From: an uncultured Planctomycetota bacterium
GTDB taxonomy: Bacteria > Planctomycetota > UBA1135 > GCA-002686595
NCBI GenBank assembly: GCA_903928115.1
Contig: CAIYPP010000154.1
Coordinates: 1 to 33,588, forward strand
Length of the DNA stretch: 33,588 nucleotides
Direction: 5' to 3'
The notes under the pieces were generated by a model. That model searched no databases, was not told the origin of the DNA, and was given only the letters and a program-made list of their open reading frames with translations. Shown piece after piece: positions 24,651 through 32,293 of the stretch; within the stretch, counting starts at the first letter, position 1, and each line of letters opens with the position of its first letter. A program made the position numbers and the translations under genes.

Positions 24651-26345
24651 CTACGGCACGGCGTGGGATGCGAAGATGATACGCGCTGACGAGTACTGCG
24701 TGGTCCCAGAGCGGATGAGAAACTCGGCGCGCCCGTCCTCGATCCACAGATCAGCGACCGCGTTGACTTCGGGGCGCATCACGCTCTTGAACTTGAGGTT
24801 CTGCAGGGTCTTGACGCGCAGCTCCCGCTGACATAGCTGCGCCACCCACGCGATGATCCAATGCACTTGCACAACTCCCGCTACAACCGGCATATCGGGA
24901 AAATGGCCTCGCAAGCACCACAGGTCAGGATTGACTGTGAAATCGATTTGCCAATGCCCGGCTTCTAACGCGCGGATCGCAGTCACTTGAGGCGTGGGAC
25001 AAGGGCCTTGCATCTTCAAGAGACCCTCGATGTGAGAGAGCGAGATCTTGCCTTGAGAGTCGAAGGAGAGCTTGTCGACAAAGCGCCACTGACGGGGTAG
25101 GGCGCTCGGACGGAAGAAGGGGGTGAGCTGGCCGCGCAGCGTGTCGATGAGATATCGACGGCCATTCTCCCTGAATGCTGCGAGTCCTACCTCGCTCAGC
25201 TCCACAATGACTGCCAGACGATTCGCGCTGCCCTGCCGCGATACTACCGCTATGGCGCGCCGCACCCAGTCACTATCCCTTAAGCGTTGTTCGACGTCAT
25301 CTAGCGAAACACGCTCATCGAAAACCTTGACGGTTCGATCGGTCCGTCCGAGCAGTTGGAATGTGCTCTGCTCTTCCATGCGGGCCCGGTCGTTGGTCTC
25401 GACCGCCGATCCGCGTGTGCTCGGCGACTGGACTACCAGCACGTCGCCGCGCAGCGAGATACGCACCCCGGGTAGGAGTCTCCAGTGCTGCGATTCGCCC
25501 GTGCGCGTGAGCTGCCTCCACGCAACTCCGCCAGTCTCGCTCGATCCGAATATTTCGATAGGAGCGTGCTCCAGAGTCTCGAGGATCAGCTTCGCAGTGG
25601 CGTGCGAGAGCGGACCTCCTGATGAGAAGATCGCTTTGCATCGGCTGCCCAGCGCGCTCAGGTGCTGGAGATGTACCGCGCGATCTAGATACGCAGGCGA
25701 GTGAACCAGAACGACCTGATCCTGGCCGTCCAGGAGGGCGGATGCGTCGTGGGCATCGATCACGCTTCGATCGACGAATGCGCGTCCATGGCGAAGCGGC
25801 CACAACAGCCGGAAGAGCAGGCCGTAAATGTGCTGATGAGAGACGCTTCCCAGCACCCGCGACGCCCCGAGATTGGCACCGAACACTGCTTCGAGGCCAT
25901 CGACCTCGTCGAGAAGCTGTCGAATCGACTTGCCGAGATTCTTGCGGGCACCTGTGGTGCCGGATGTGCAAATAACGAGCAGTTCCTCATCGATGGGTGC
26001 CTGCGGCACGAATTCGGATTGGGGAGCGCCCGCTGAGGATTCTATTGCGAGTTCCCCGTCATCTCCGAGCAGGAGGTGGTTCGACTCGGTCCATGCGGCG
26101 AGCGTGCCGCGCCTGCCATTCGGGGCGAGCACGACCGGCATCCCTAGGTGCCAGCATGCGGCTAGTGCGATCGATGCGGTCCAGGCGCTCTCTGTGTGGA
26201 GCGCGGCCGCCGAGGCGCGCCGCACGGTGAGTTGCTTGGCGAGGACCTCAACCGCGTACCTCCACTGCCCCCAGCTGCGGGGACCATCCGCGAGCCAAGC
26301 GACCGTTGTGTCGCTCGGGCGCTGCTTCAGCCAGGGCGTGTTCAC
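24651..26345 (-). CDS. Acyl/aryl-ACP ligase fused to an ApeI-like dehydratase domain, GTG start
   Basis: A 564-aa two-domain protein. Residues ~1-440 are an adenylation domain: A3 loop CTSGTTGARK (126-135), HQHIYGLLFRLLWPL, A5 FGSSETGG, A7 LLGRTDRTVKVFDERVS. Such ligases activate the aromatic starter and load it on an acyl carrier protein (ApeH role). Residues ~455-564 are a hotdog domain with RGHFPDMPVVAGVVQVHWI (His481), the ApeI-type dehydratase motif; the Glu of FabZ is replaced by His495. The GTG at 26345 is inferred: it lies four bases after the COG4648 stop and begins NTPWLKQRP; the frame is open to 26411 without a better start, and no clear Shine-Dalgarno is seen. In E. coli-type clusters the two parts are separate genes. 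Confidence 0.87.
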   Translation of the reverse strand: MNTPWLKQRPSDTTVAWLADGPRSWGQWRYAVEVLAKQLTVRRASAAALHTESAWTASIALAACWHLGMPVVLAPNGRRGTLAAWTESNHLLLGDDGELAIESSAGAPQSEFVPQAPIDEELLVICTSGTTGARKNLGKSIRQLLDEVDGLEAVFGANLGASRVLGSVSHQHIYGLLFRLLWPLRHGRAFVDRSVIDAHDASALLDGQDQVVLVHSPAYLDRAVHLQHLSALGSRCKAIFSSGGPLSHATAKLILETLEHAPIEIFGSSETGGVAWRQLTRTGESQHWRLLPGVRISLRGDVLVVQSPSTRGSAVETNDRARMEEQSTFQLLGRTDRTVKVFDERVSLDDVEQRLRDSDWVRRAIAVVSRQGSANRLAVIVELSEVGLAAFRENGRRYLIDTLRGQLTPFFRPSALPRQWRFVDKLSFDSQGKISLSHIEGLLKMQGPCPTPQVTAIRALEAGHWQIDFTVNPDLWCLRGHFPDMPVVAGVVQVHWIIAWVAQLCQRELRVKTLQNLKFKSVMRPEVNAVADLWIEDGRAEFLIRSGTTQYSSARIIFASHAVP

Positions 26346-26349
26346 GAGC

Positions 26350-26961
26350 TTAGTAGTCTGCGTTGTGGGGCGGGAACCAGTGCCGCAGGATTCGGTCTGT
26401 GGGCGCTCCAAGGTAGCGCCGGAAGCGATAGTGGCGATAGACGAACTCGATTCCGAAGAGCACGCCAGCGAGCACGTAGAAGATCAGGCCTGTATAGGTT
26501 GCCCAGGCTTCGGTGGTGCCGACCAAGGCGAGCCTTGCGATCCAGCCAGCGTTCAAGCCCAGGAACGTTGCCCAGATCCAGGTCACCTTGCGACAGTAGC
26601 GAACTTCCTCCTTGGAGAGAGCGTCTACTTGCATCCTCGCAAGCCATTCTACGATGGACTGCTCTCCCCTCAGGCTGATGAGGGCGATGCCGAGAACGCA
26701 CGCGCTGATAACCGCTGGAACGAGCTTGAGGTAGAGCTCGTCATTGAGGAGAGCGGCGGCGGTCGCCAAGACGAGCGCGCTACCCGCGAGCGAGAGCCCG
26801 ACCCAGCGAGGAAACTGGCTCGCGCCATGGCGACTTGCCCACGCGCGGAGCACCCAAAGTAGAACGACGAGCGCTGCAACAATTCGCGGTTCGAAACGCA
26901 GCAGTCCGCAAGACACCAGAAGGGGATACAGCAGGCTCGCGAGACCTAGGATTCGGCTCAT
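26350..26961 (-). CDS. apeG: COG4648-family integral membrane protein of aryl-polyene clusters, ApeG type
   Basis: A 203-aa membrane protein with about six hydrophobic segments, starting near residues 5-20 and 28-42. The SLRGEQSIVEWLARM stretch, the segment VRYCRKVTWIWATFLGLNAG and a final ...FVYRHYRFRRYLG tail match the COG4648 proteins that sit between the carrier proteins and the ligase in aryl-polyene clusters. Function is unknown; involvement in acceptor lipid handling is guesswork. The ATG at 26961 overlaps the acyl carrier protein stop as ATGA. Confidence 0.78.
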   Translation of the reverse strand: MSRILGLASLLYPLLVSCGLLRFEPRIVAALVVLLWVLRAWASRHGASQFPRWVGLSLAGSALVLATAAALLNDELYLKLVPAVISACVLGIALISLRGEQSIVEWLARMQVDALSKEEVRYCRKVTWIWATFLGLNAGWIARLALVGTTEAWATYTGLIFYVLAGVLFGIEFVYRHYRFRRYLGAPTDRILRHWFPPHNADY

Positions 26962-27221
26962 GCTGAGCCGTTAGGCGAGGACAGTTGCTTTTCCACGAAG
27001 CTGACCACATCACCGACGGTGCGGAGCCTGCGGAGATCCTCGCCCTTCGGCGCTACTCCGACCCGCGCTTCCAACTGCACAGCGAGGTCGATGGCATCGA
27101 TGGAGTCGAGATCCAAGTCCTGAATCAGATGAGCTTCGGCTGTAACTCGCTCCCTTGGCAGGTTGAAGGCCCTGCTAATGGTCGCGACCACTTCCTCCTC
27201 GATCTCCGCGCGAGTCTTCAT
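26958..27221 (-). CDS. Acyl carrier protein (first of two in sequence, second in operon)
   Basis: An 87-aa carrier protein with the phosphopantetheine attachment site in LIQDLDLDSIDAIDL (Ser40). The preceding helix (EIEEEVVATISRAFNL) and the C-terminal TVGDVVSFVEKQL are standard. The ATG at 27221 is chosen; a GTG at 27230 overlapping the neighbouring stop as GTGA would add three residues and is nearly as likely. It carries growing or starter acyl chains for the ketosynthases. The sister carrier lies immediately upstream. Confidence 0.9.
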   Translation of the reverse strand: MKTRAEIEEEVVATISRAFNLPRERVTAEAHLIQDLDLDSIDAIDLAVQLEARVGVAPKGEDLRRLRTVGDVVSFVEKQLSSPNGSA

Positions 27222-27226
27222 CACTG

Positions 27227-27499
27227 TCACTTCGAGGTTGGGAGGCTCTCGACGAAGTCGGCGACGGACGCGACCGAGGCCAGCGCCTGCTTGCCGAACC
27301 CGGGAGTTTCTGACGCCTTAAAGCCGAAGCGCCGCTGAAGCGCCATGACGAGCTCCAAGGCATCGATCGAGTCCAAACCAAGGCCCTCGCCGAACAACGG
27401 GGCTTCGTTTACGATGTCCCCGGGTTGAACCCCCTCCAACGCCAGGGAGCTGATGATCAGCTGCTTGATCTCCAGTTCGAGTTGCTCACGCGCGCTCAA
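27227..27499 (-). CDS. Acyl carrier protein, TTG start
   Basis: A 90-aa carrier protein with attachment Ser44 in GEGLGLDSIDALEL and a regular four-helix pattern (EQLELEIKQLIISSLALEG at the start). There is no in-frame ATG or GTG at the right place. The TTG at 27499 is supported by GGAG seven bases upstream and overlaps the acyltransferase gene by 14 bases. It differs clearly from its neighbour (27221) in sequence, so the two probably have separate jobs, for example starter loading versus chain extension. Confidence 0.88.
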   Translation of the reverse strand: MSAREQLELEIKQLIISSLALEGVQPGDIVNEAPLFGEGLGLDSIDALELVMALQRRFGFKASETPGFGKQALASVASVADFVESLPTSK

Positions 27500-28256
27500 A
27501 GTTCAACTCCTTAGCGAATCGCCGTTCCAGCAGTTGTGTGATCGTCCGAGCTTCGGCTGACTGCGGTAGCCCAGGCGCTCGCCATTCTTGGGGGCGTAAC
27601 GCAGCCCCGACACGGAGGGTGATCCTCGGCTTCACGACGGGCGCATGAAACCACTTCGAACCCTTGAAAAGCATGGGAGGTACGCAACGCACGAAGACTG
27701 GGAGTATATCGCACCCGGAAGCCGCGGCAATCCTCGCTGCGCCACGTTGGAAGGGTCGAAGTCCTCGAACGGGCGAGCGCGTGCCCTCTGGGAAGAGCAG
27801 GACGTCGTGTCCTGCCAGCAACCGCTCGACGGCCGCCTCCACGACTCCGGGCCCCTCGGAGTTAGGCACGAATCCGGCCGCAGTGACGCAGTGTCGAGTG
27901 AAAGGGTTAGCGAAGAGCTCGGCTTTCACGATGCAGTCGACCTCCGGCAAGCGCGCGATGAGCAACACCACATCGATCAGGGTGGGGTGATTGGCCACGA
28001 TCAGGCGGCCGCGCGGGCGTCCGAGCGCCTCGAAACCATCCCATTCAAAGGTTGCCAGGCGCATGCAACGGCTCATCACGAAGGTGAAGGCGCCAAAGAG
28101 TCGATGGAAGGACCGCTGGAGGAAGAGCGCGCGCATGCGTTCGTCGCGGTTCCTCAGCAGTGCGCAGAGGATGAGCGCGGGGCCGATAACCAAGCACCCG
28201 CAGTAGAACATCAGGAACGATAGGCCTGTGCCCACGATACGCCACCAACGGTACAT
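27486..28256 (-). CDS. PlsC-like 1-acyl-sn-glycerol-3-phosphate acyltransferase, ApeD type
   Basis: A 256-aa membrane-bound acyltransferase: hydrophobic N-terminus (GLSFLMFYCGCLVIGPALIL), catalytic HX4D motif (His90-Asp95 in ANHPTLID) and FPEGTRS (155-161). It is the first gene of the long leftward arm, matching the position of the acyltransferase ahead of the carrier proteins in E. coli-type clusters. The ATG at 28256 is the first after the tRNA; the frame runs on through the tRNA gene, which cannot be coding. Its start is only 24 bases from the tRNA 3' end, and no Shine-Dalgarno stronger than GAG is seen. Confidence 0.9.
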   Translation of the reverse strand: MYRWWRIVGTGLSFLMFYCGCLVIGPALILCALLRNRDERMRALFLQRSFHRLFGAFTFVMSRCMRLATFEWDGFEALGRPRGRLIVANHPTLIDVVLLIARLPEVDCIVKAELFANPFTRHCVTAAGFVPNSEGPGVVEAAVERLLAGHDVLLFPEGTRSPVRGLRPFQRGAARIAAASGCDILPVFVRCVPPMLFKGSKWFHAPVVKPRITLRVGAALRPQEWRAPGLPQSAEARTITQLLERRFAKELNFERA

Positions 28257-28280
28257 GCTCGAGTCTTGTGATCTGAGGGG

Positions 28281-28365
28281 TGGTGCGGAAGACGGGACTT
28301 GAACCCGTACGCCTTGCGGCACGAGATCCTAAGTCTCGCGCGTCTGCCAATTTCGCCACTTCCGC
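28281..28365 (-). tRNA. tRNA-Leu (anticodon UAG)
   Basis: An 85-nt class II tRNA on the minus strand with encoded CCA (28283-28281). The acceptor arms GCGGAAG (5') and CTTCCGC (3') pair fully; the discriminator is A. The anticodon stem-loop CGAGA-CTTAGGA-TCTCG gives anticodon UAG. A long variable arm follows, as expected for leucine, and the T arm ACGGG-TTCAAGT-CCCGT is intact. It lies between the DUF1579 gene and the polyene operon, in the same orientation as both. Confidence 0.97.
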
Positions 28366-28389
28366 GGGGAGTGGGGCGCGCCTAGCGCC

Positions 28390-28974
28390 CTACTTGACCT
28401 TCTTCTTGAACTTGTAGGTGAGCTCGAGCCAGGGGACCTTGCCGCCCTCTTCGTTCAGGAACTCGAACTTGGCGGTGCGCTCGCCCTTCTTGGGGAAGGT
28501 CCAGACCTGCTCGAGCTTCGCGATGCGGTCCTTGAAGCGCGGGTCGGGTCCCTCGCCGGAGAGCGCGAGGGTCTTGCCGTCGGTCGAGAGCTTGCCCTCG
28601 TACTTGGCGACCGTCATCGAGCCACCGTTGACGGTGACGCCGTTGTAGCGCGCGAACTGCGGGTCGAAGCCGAGCAGGTCGCGCGACGAGAAGCCGATCT
28701 GCTTGTCGCCGAGCTCGAGCTCGACCTGCGCCCACAGGCCGTTGCACGCAAGCCGCACGGTCTCGGTGCCGCTCAACTTCATCGGCGGCTGGCCCGGGTT
28801 GATGTGCAGGAGCGCATCGACTTCCCACAGACCCTCGAGCGTGCCGAGGAACGCGTGCTGCTCGCTGGGCTTGGGCCAGTTGATCGACGGCGACCCCAGA
28901 CCGAACCCCTGCGGGGCGGCGAAACCGAGCGCGAGCGACGCGACGGCAAGCGTAGCGAACAGTGCGACCTTCAT
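28390..28974 (-). CDS. Secreted DUF1579-family protein
   Basis: A 194-aa protein with an N-terminal signal peptide (KVALFATLAVASLALGFA). The domain matches the DUF1579 pattern: EHAFLGTLEGLWEVD near the start, then GTETVRLACNGLWAQVE, then a GFDPQFARYNGV block and a LALSGEGPDPRFKDR block. Such lipocalin-like beta-barrel proteins are frequent in planctomycetes; their function is not known to me. The ATG at 28974 has an ideal ribosome binding site, AAGGAGGT, seven bases upstream. It ends 24 bases before the tRNA-Leu 5' end, all on the same strand. Confidence 0.86.
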   Translation of the reverse strand: MKVALFATLAVASLALGFAAPQGFGLGSPSINWPKPSEQHAFLGTLEGLWEVDALLHINPGQPPMKLSGTETVRLACNGLWAQVELELGDKQIGFSSRDLLGFDPQFARYNGVTVNGGSMTVAKYEGKLSTDGKTLALSGEGPDPRFKDRIAKLEQVWTFPKKGERTAKFEFLNEEGGKVPWLELTYKFKKKVK

Positions 28975-29050
28975 CGGCGGACCTCCTTGGCGTCCCGCCA
29001 TGGTACCGCGCCGAGCGCCGCTCAAGCGCGGCGCGCGGTACGTCGCCTGC

Positions 29051-32041
29051 CTAGCGACCCCACGCTCGCTTGCGAGACCCCGTCCGGCCCGCCATGACGA
29101 CGGTTCCGCACAGCCCGAGCAGTCCCAGCCCCGCGAAGCGCAGCCCCCAGCGCCAGCTCGCGGGCTCGTAGGAGAGCTCGACCTCGTGCTCGCCCTCTGC
29201 CAGTTCCACCGCGCAGAATGCGAGGTTCGCGCGCAGGAGCTCGGCCGGTTTACCGTCGACGCGCACCACCCAGCCGGGATAGTGGACTCGCGCGAGCACG
29301 AGGAAGCTGTCGAGGCTCGTCCGCACCTTCCAGCGCGAGCGCTGCGGCCCGTCTTCGAGGGCCTCGACGCTCCAGACGAGCTCGCGCCGCGGCGGAAGCG
29401 CCGCGCGCTCGCCCTCCAAGAGCACCGTGAGGTACGGGTTGAAACCTTGACGGCCGAGCTGCCACGTCGCCGCTTGGCGGTCCTTCGCGGGTAGCACGCC
29501 CGCGACGACCCACGCTTCGCCGCGCGACTCGGTGTACTCGAAGAGCCGCGCACGAGCGCGCCAGCCGTGCGGCGTCAGGTCCGTGCCATAGGCGATGTCT
29601 TGCACGAAACGCAGGCTCGGGCGCGAGAAGCTCGCCTCGACCGCGCCGCTCGTGCCGACATCGAGGCTCGCGCTCGGGGGGCTCGCGAGCGCCGCCGTAC
29701 GGGCGCGTCTCCCGCGCTTCGCGGAGGCTTCCATGGGTCCACCGTCGACCTCGCGACGCGGCGCGAGCACGACCTCCGCACGCGGCGCGGCGGGATCGAG
29801 CGCCCTGAGCGTCAACTGGTAGTCGCGCTTTGCAGAGTCCGAAATCGCCGGGAAATACAGCGCGAACTCTCGTCGCGCGTGGTTGAACCACGACAGCTGA
29901 CGCAATTCGACTCGACGATCGAGGACCGTGCTGCCCGTCGCGTTGTCGCGCAGCGTCACTTGAATTGGCGAAGCCAGAGCCGCGGGCGCGCAAGTGAAGT
30001 GCAGCGCGAGTCCGCAGAGGTCTTTGCGCGTCGCTCGGAATGTTTGCGTCAGTCCCTCGGGGCCGATTTCCGCGCGTAGCTGGGGCGGGATCTCCTCGCG
30101 CTGGTCGACGTGCTCGTAGTACGCGGAGCGCTGCGGGTGCTCCTTCGAGAGCTCGCCGAGGCGCGTGTCGATCGGCAGCCACTCGTTGCGGGAGACGACG
30201 TATCGCACGCCCAAGAGCTTGAGCGCGAAGCGCGTCACGTAGTTCACTTCCGCGTGATAGTTCTCCGTGTGCAGCACGGTTCGCGCGACGGTCTCGTAAT
30301 CCGCGACGCTGAGCGCGTCGTAGCCGACCACTTGCTCGATCCCATAGAGTGCATTCGTGTTCACTGGCAGTCGATCGCGACCGACGTACAGCGTTCGAGA
30401 GTCGCCGACCAAGGTCTGCAGCTCCGCCATGCTCTCCGACTGCGCCACCACGTTTTCATTGGGAACCGTCGGGACGTAACGACCAAACAAGAAAGCGGTG
30501 CTGCCGAAGTGCGCTGCGAGCAGCACCGCGATGCACGCCATCCGCACCTTCGGCGCACGCACACATCCATACACCGCGACCGCGATCACCCCGCAGCCAA
30601 AGCACAGCGCGATCCAGCCTACGTGCGCGTCGGCGATCGCACGCCATGTGTCGACATCGACGCGTGCTTCGTTGGCATGAGCGTCGATGAAGCGCTCGAC
30701 CCCACGCCAAGCCGCGGCGAACATCGCGATCGCACTCACGCCGACGATCGCGAGCCAGCGTCGCGGCCGATGCTCCCTACGCCCGTGTTCGAGAGCCCAA
30801 GCAGCGCTGAGCGCGGCTCCGAGGCTCAGCACGGGATAGAGACGGCCCCACGGGATCATGCCAGCGGTGACGAAGCGCCCGATCGACTCTCCGAGCGAGC
30901 CGATGTTCCACACGACGCCGACGACGAGCACGGCCCAGCCGGTGAAGAGACCCCAGCGCGTGCGCCAGATCCCGAGCGCGAGCGCCACGACCGCGAGCCA
31001 GAGGGGCAGCGCGCCCGCGTAGTACATCTCGGCTTCCTGATAGTTGGGCTTGGGCGTAAACACCACTCCGTTGCCCCGTTCCAAGGGATTCCCGATGAAG
31101 TCCGGGAAGACGAGCAGCGGCAGCTGTTCGGGCGCATCCACCGCCAGAAAGCGCGTGGGCCTGCGGTACATGTCGCTTCCGAGCATGTACTCGGCGAACG
31201 GCAGGAGCTGCGGTGCGGCGAGCAGCGCTCCGAGCAGCACGCCGACGACGAGCGGCAGGCTCGCGCGAGCGGCGACGTGCCACGAGCGCGTCGCGAGGCC
31301 GCGCATCAGCACGTACACCGCGCAGACGAGCGCATCGACGAGCAGCATCTCGGGATGTCCCGCCACGCAGGTGATCGCCGTGGCGAGCCCCAGCAACGCT
31401 CCCCAGCGCCAAGCCGTAGCTCGCTGTCCTGTCTCCGCAGCCTGGAAGATGCGCTCCGTGCACCACAGAAGCGCCGGGAGCAGCGCGGTCACGGCCGGAT
31501 GCGGGTGCAGCAAGAGCATCAGGTGACCCGTGGTCCACGAATACGCGACTGCGCCGAAGGCTGCCGCAGCGCGGCTGAGCTGAATGGCGCGCAGGAAGCC
31601 GTATGTGAAGAAAAGTGCTGCTGCAAGCTTCGCGAGCGCGCTCAAGAGCGACGCCGCATCGAGTGGCAGCACATAGAACGGAAGCGTGAAGGGGGAGAGC
31701 AGCGCGGATTGGTAGTTGGCGAGCAGCGGAACGCCCGAGCAGTTCATCGAATTCCACAGCGGCGCGCGCCCCGCCTCCCATTCCGTGCGGGCTTGCAGCG
31801 CCCACGGCACAAACTGACGCGTCGGATCCGTCAGCGCGGGGTTCTTCGTCGAGCGGTAGTGCTCACCGCGCAATTGCGCGCTTTGTTGGACGATATTGTC
31901 CCACGGGCCGAGGGTATGTGTCCCGAATCGAACGATGGGCTCCGCGAGCACGATGGCTGCGAGCAACACCGAGGCGAGACAAGCAATCCACCGCTCGCGC
32001 GCACTCCAATCCCGAGGCGCGCGGAATTCGACTTCCGTCAT
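29051..32041 (-). CDS. YfhO-like large polytopic membrane protein
   Basis: A 996-aa protein: one N-terminal membrane segment (~20-35), then a luminal/periplasmic loop with GPWDNIVQQ and FVPWALQARTEWEAGRAPLWN, about ten further hydrophobic segments to ~residue 500, a long exported beta-rich domain, and a last membrane segment near the C-terminus. The loop with LWNSMNCSGVPLLANYQSALLSPF and the C-terminal PGWVVRVDGKPAELLRANLAF are typical of YfhO-type proteins (GT-C-like fold), which in other bacteria are linked to glycosylation of cell-surface polymers. Acceptor and sugar are unknown. The ATG at 32041 gives a short cytoplasmic start. There is no obvious link to the polyene cluster; GC-rich like the rest of the right flank. 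Confidence 0.88.
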   Translation of the reverse strand: MTEVEFRAPRDWSARERWIACLASVLLAAIVLAEPIVRFGTHTLGPWDNIVQQSAQLRGEHYRSTKNPALTDPTRQFVPWALQARTEWEAGRAPLWNSMNCSGVPLLANYQSALLSPFTLPFYVLPLDAASLLSALAKLAAALFFTYGFLRAIQLSRAAAAFGAVAYSWTTGHLMLLLHPHPAVTALLPALLWCTERIFQAAETGQRATAWRWGALLGLATAITCVAGHPEMLLVDALVCAVYVLMRGLATRSWHVAARASLPLVVGVLLGALLAAPQLLPFAEYMLGSDMYRRPTRFLAVDAPEQLPLLVFPDFIGNPLERGNGVVFTPKPNYQEAEMYYAGALPLWLAVVALALGIWRTRWGLFTGWAVLVVGVVWNIGSLGESIGRFVTAGMIPWGRLYPVLSLGAALSAAWALEHGRREHRPRRWLAIVGVSAIAMFAAAWRGVERFIDAHANEARVDVDTWRAIADAHVGWIALCFGCGVIAVAVYGCVRAPKVRMACIAVLLAAHFGSTAFLFGRYVPTVPNENVVAQSESMAELQTLVGDSRTLYVGRDRLPVNTNALYGIEQVVGYDALSVADYETVARTVLHTENYHAEVNYVTRFALKLLGVRYVVSRNEWLPIDTRLGELSKEHPQRSAYYEHVDQREEIPPQLRAEIGPEGLTQTFRATRKDLCGLALHFTCAPAALASPIQVTLRDNATGSTVLDRRVELRQLSWFNHARREFALYFPAISDSAKRDYQLTLRALDPAAPRAEVVLAPRREVDGGPMEASAKRGRRARTAALASPPSASLDVGTSGAVEASFSRPSLRFVQDIAYGTDLTPHGWRARARLFEYTESRGEAWVVAGVLPAKDRQAATWQLGRQGFNPYLTVLLEGERAALPPRRELVWSVEALEDGPQRSRWKVRTSLDSFLVLARVHYPGWVVRVDGKPAELLRANLAFCAVELAEGEHEVELSYEPASWRWGLRFAGLGLLGLCGTVVMAGRTGSRKRAWGR

Positions 32042-32086
32042 ACGCGCACGCTAGGTGCGGGATTCGACCCGACACAATCTCGACAG

Positions 32087-32107
32087 GTGCGCAGATCGGC
32101 TGCGCAC
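32087..32107. other. Perfect 8-bp inverted repeat in the gap upstream of the YfhO-like gene
   Basis: GTGCGCAG, five-base loop, CTGCGCAC. It lies in the 252-base gap (32042-32293) between two leftward genes. It could terminate transcription from 32294 or regulate the YfhO-like gene; no T-run follows. I see no gene in the gap. Confidence 0.35.
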
Positions 32108-32293
32108 GAAGGGGTACAGCTGCGCTCGAGTTCGTAGGTCAAGACCGCGGCTTCTGCCATGCTCGCGGACCTCGCTCGGCGACGAGCGTGAGCTGGAGTG
32201 CGCGCACACCTCAACGTGACCGGTCGCCCGGGGGATTTGCGACACCCTTGGAGCGGCAGCTCGCTCCGAGCCCACTCGCGTCGCCGAGTCGTG

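Noticed and set aside
26954..26970. Inverted repeat CGGCTCA-TGC-TGAGCCG at the ACP/apeG junction
   Set aside because: It lies within overlapping coding sequence and is short; no reason to see it as a regulatory element.
28281..28365. Attachment-site duplication of the tRNA-Leu 3' end at the other edge of the cluster
   Set aside because: I found no repeat of the tRNA 3' sequence near 10,800-11,000, and no integrase gene. A 9-base match near 17,250 (GTGCGGAAG) is within a gene and likely chance.
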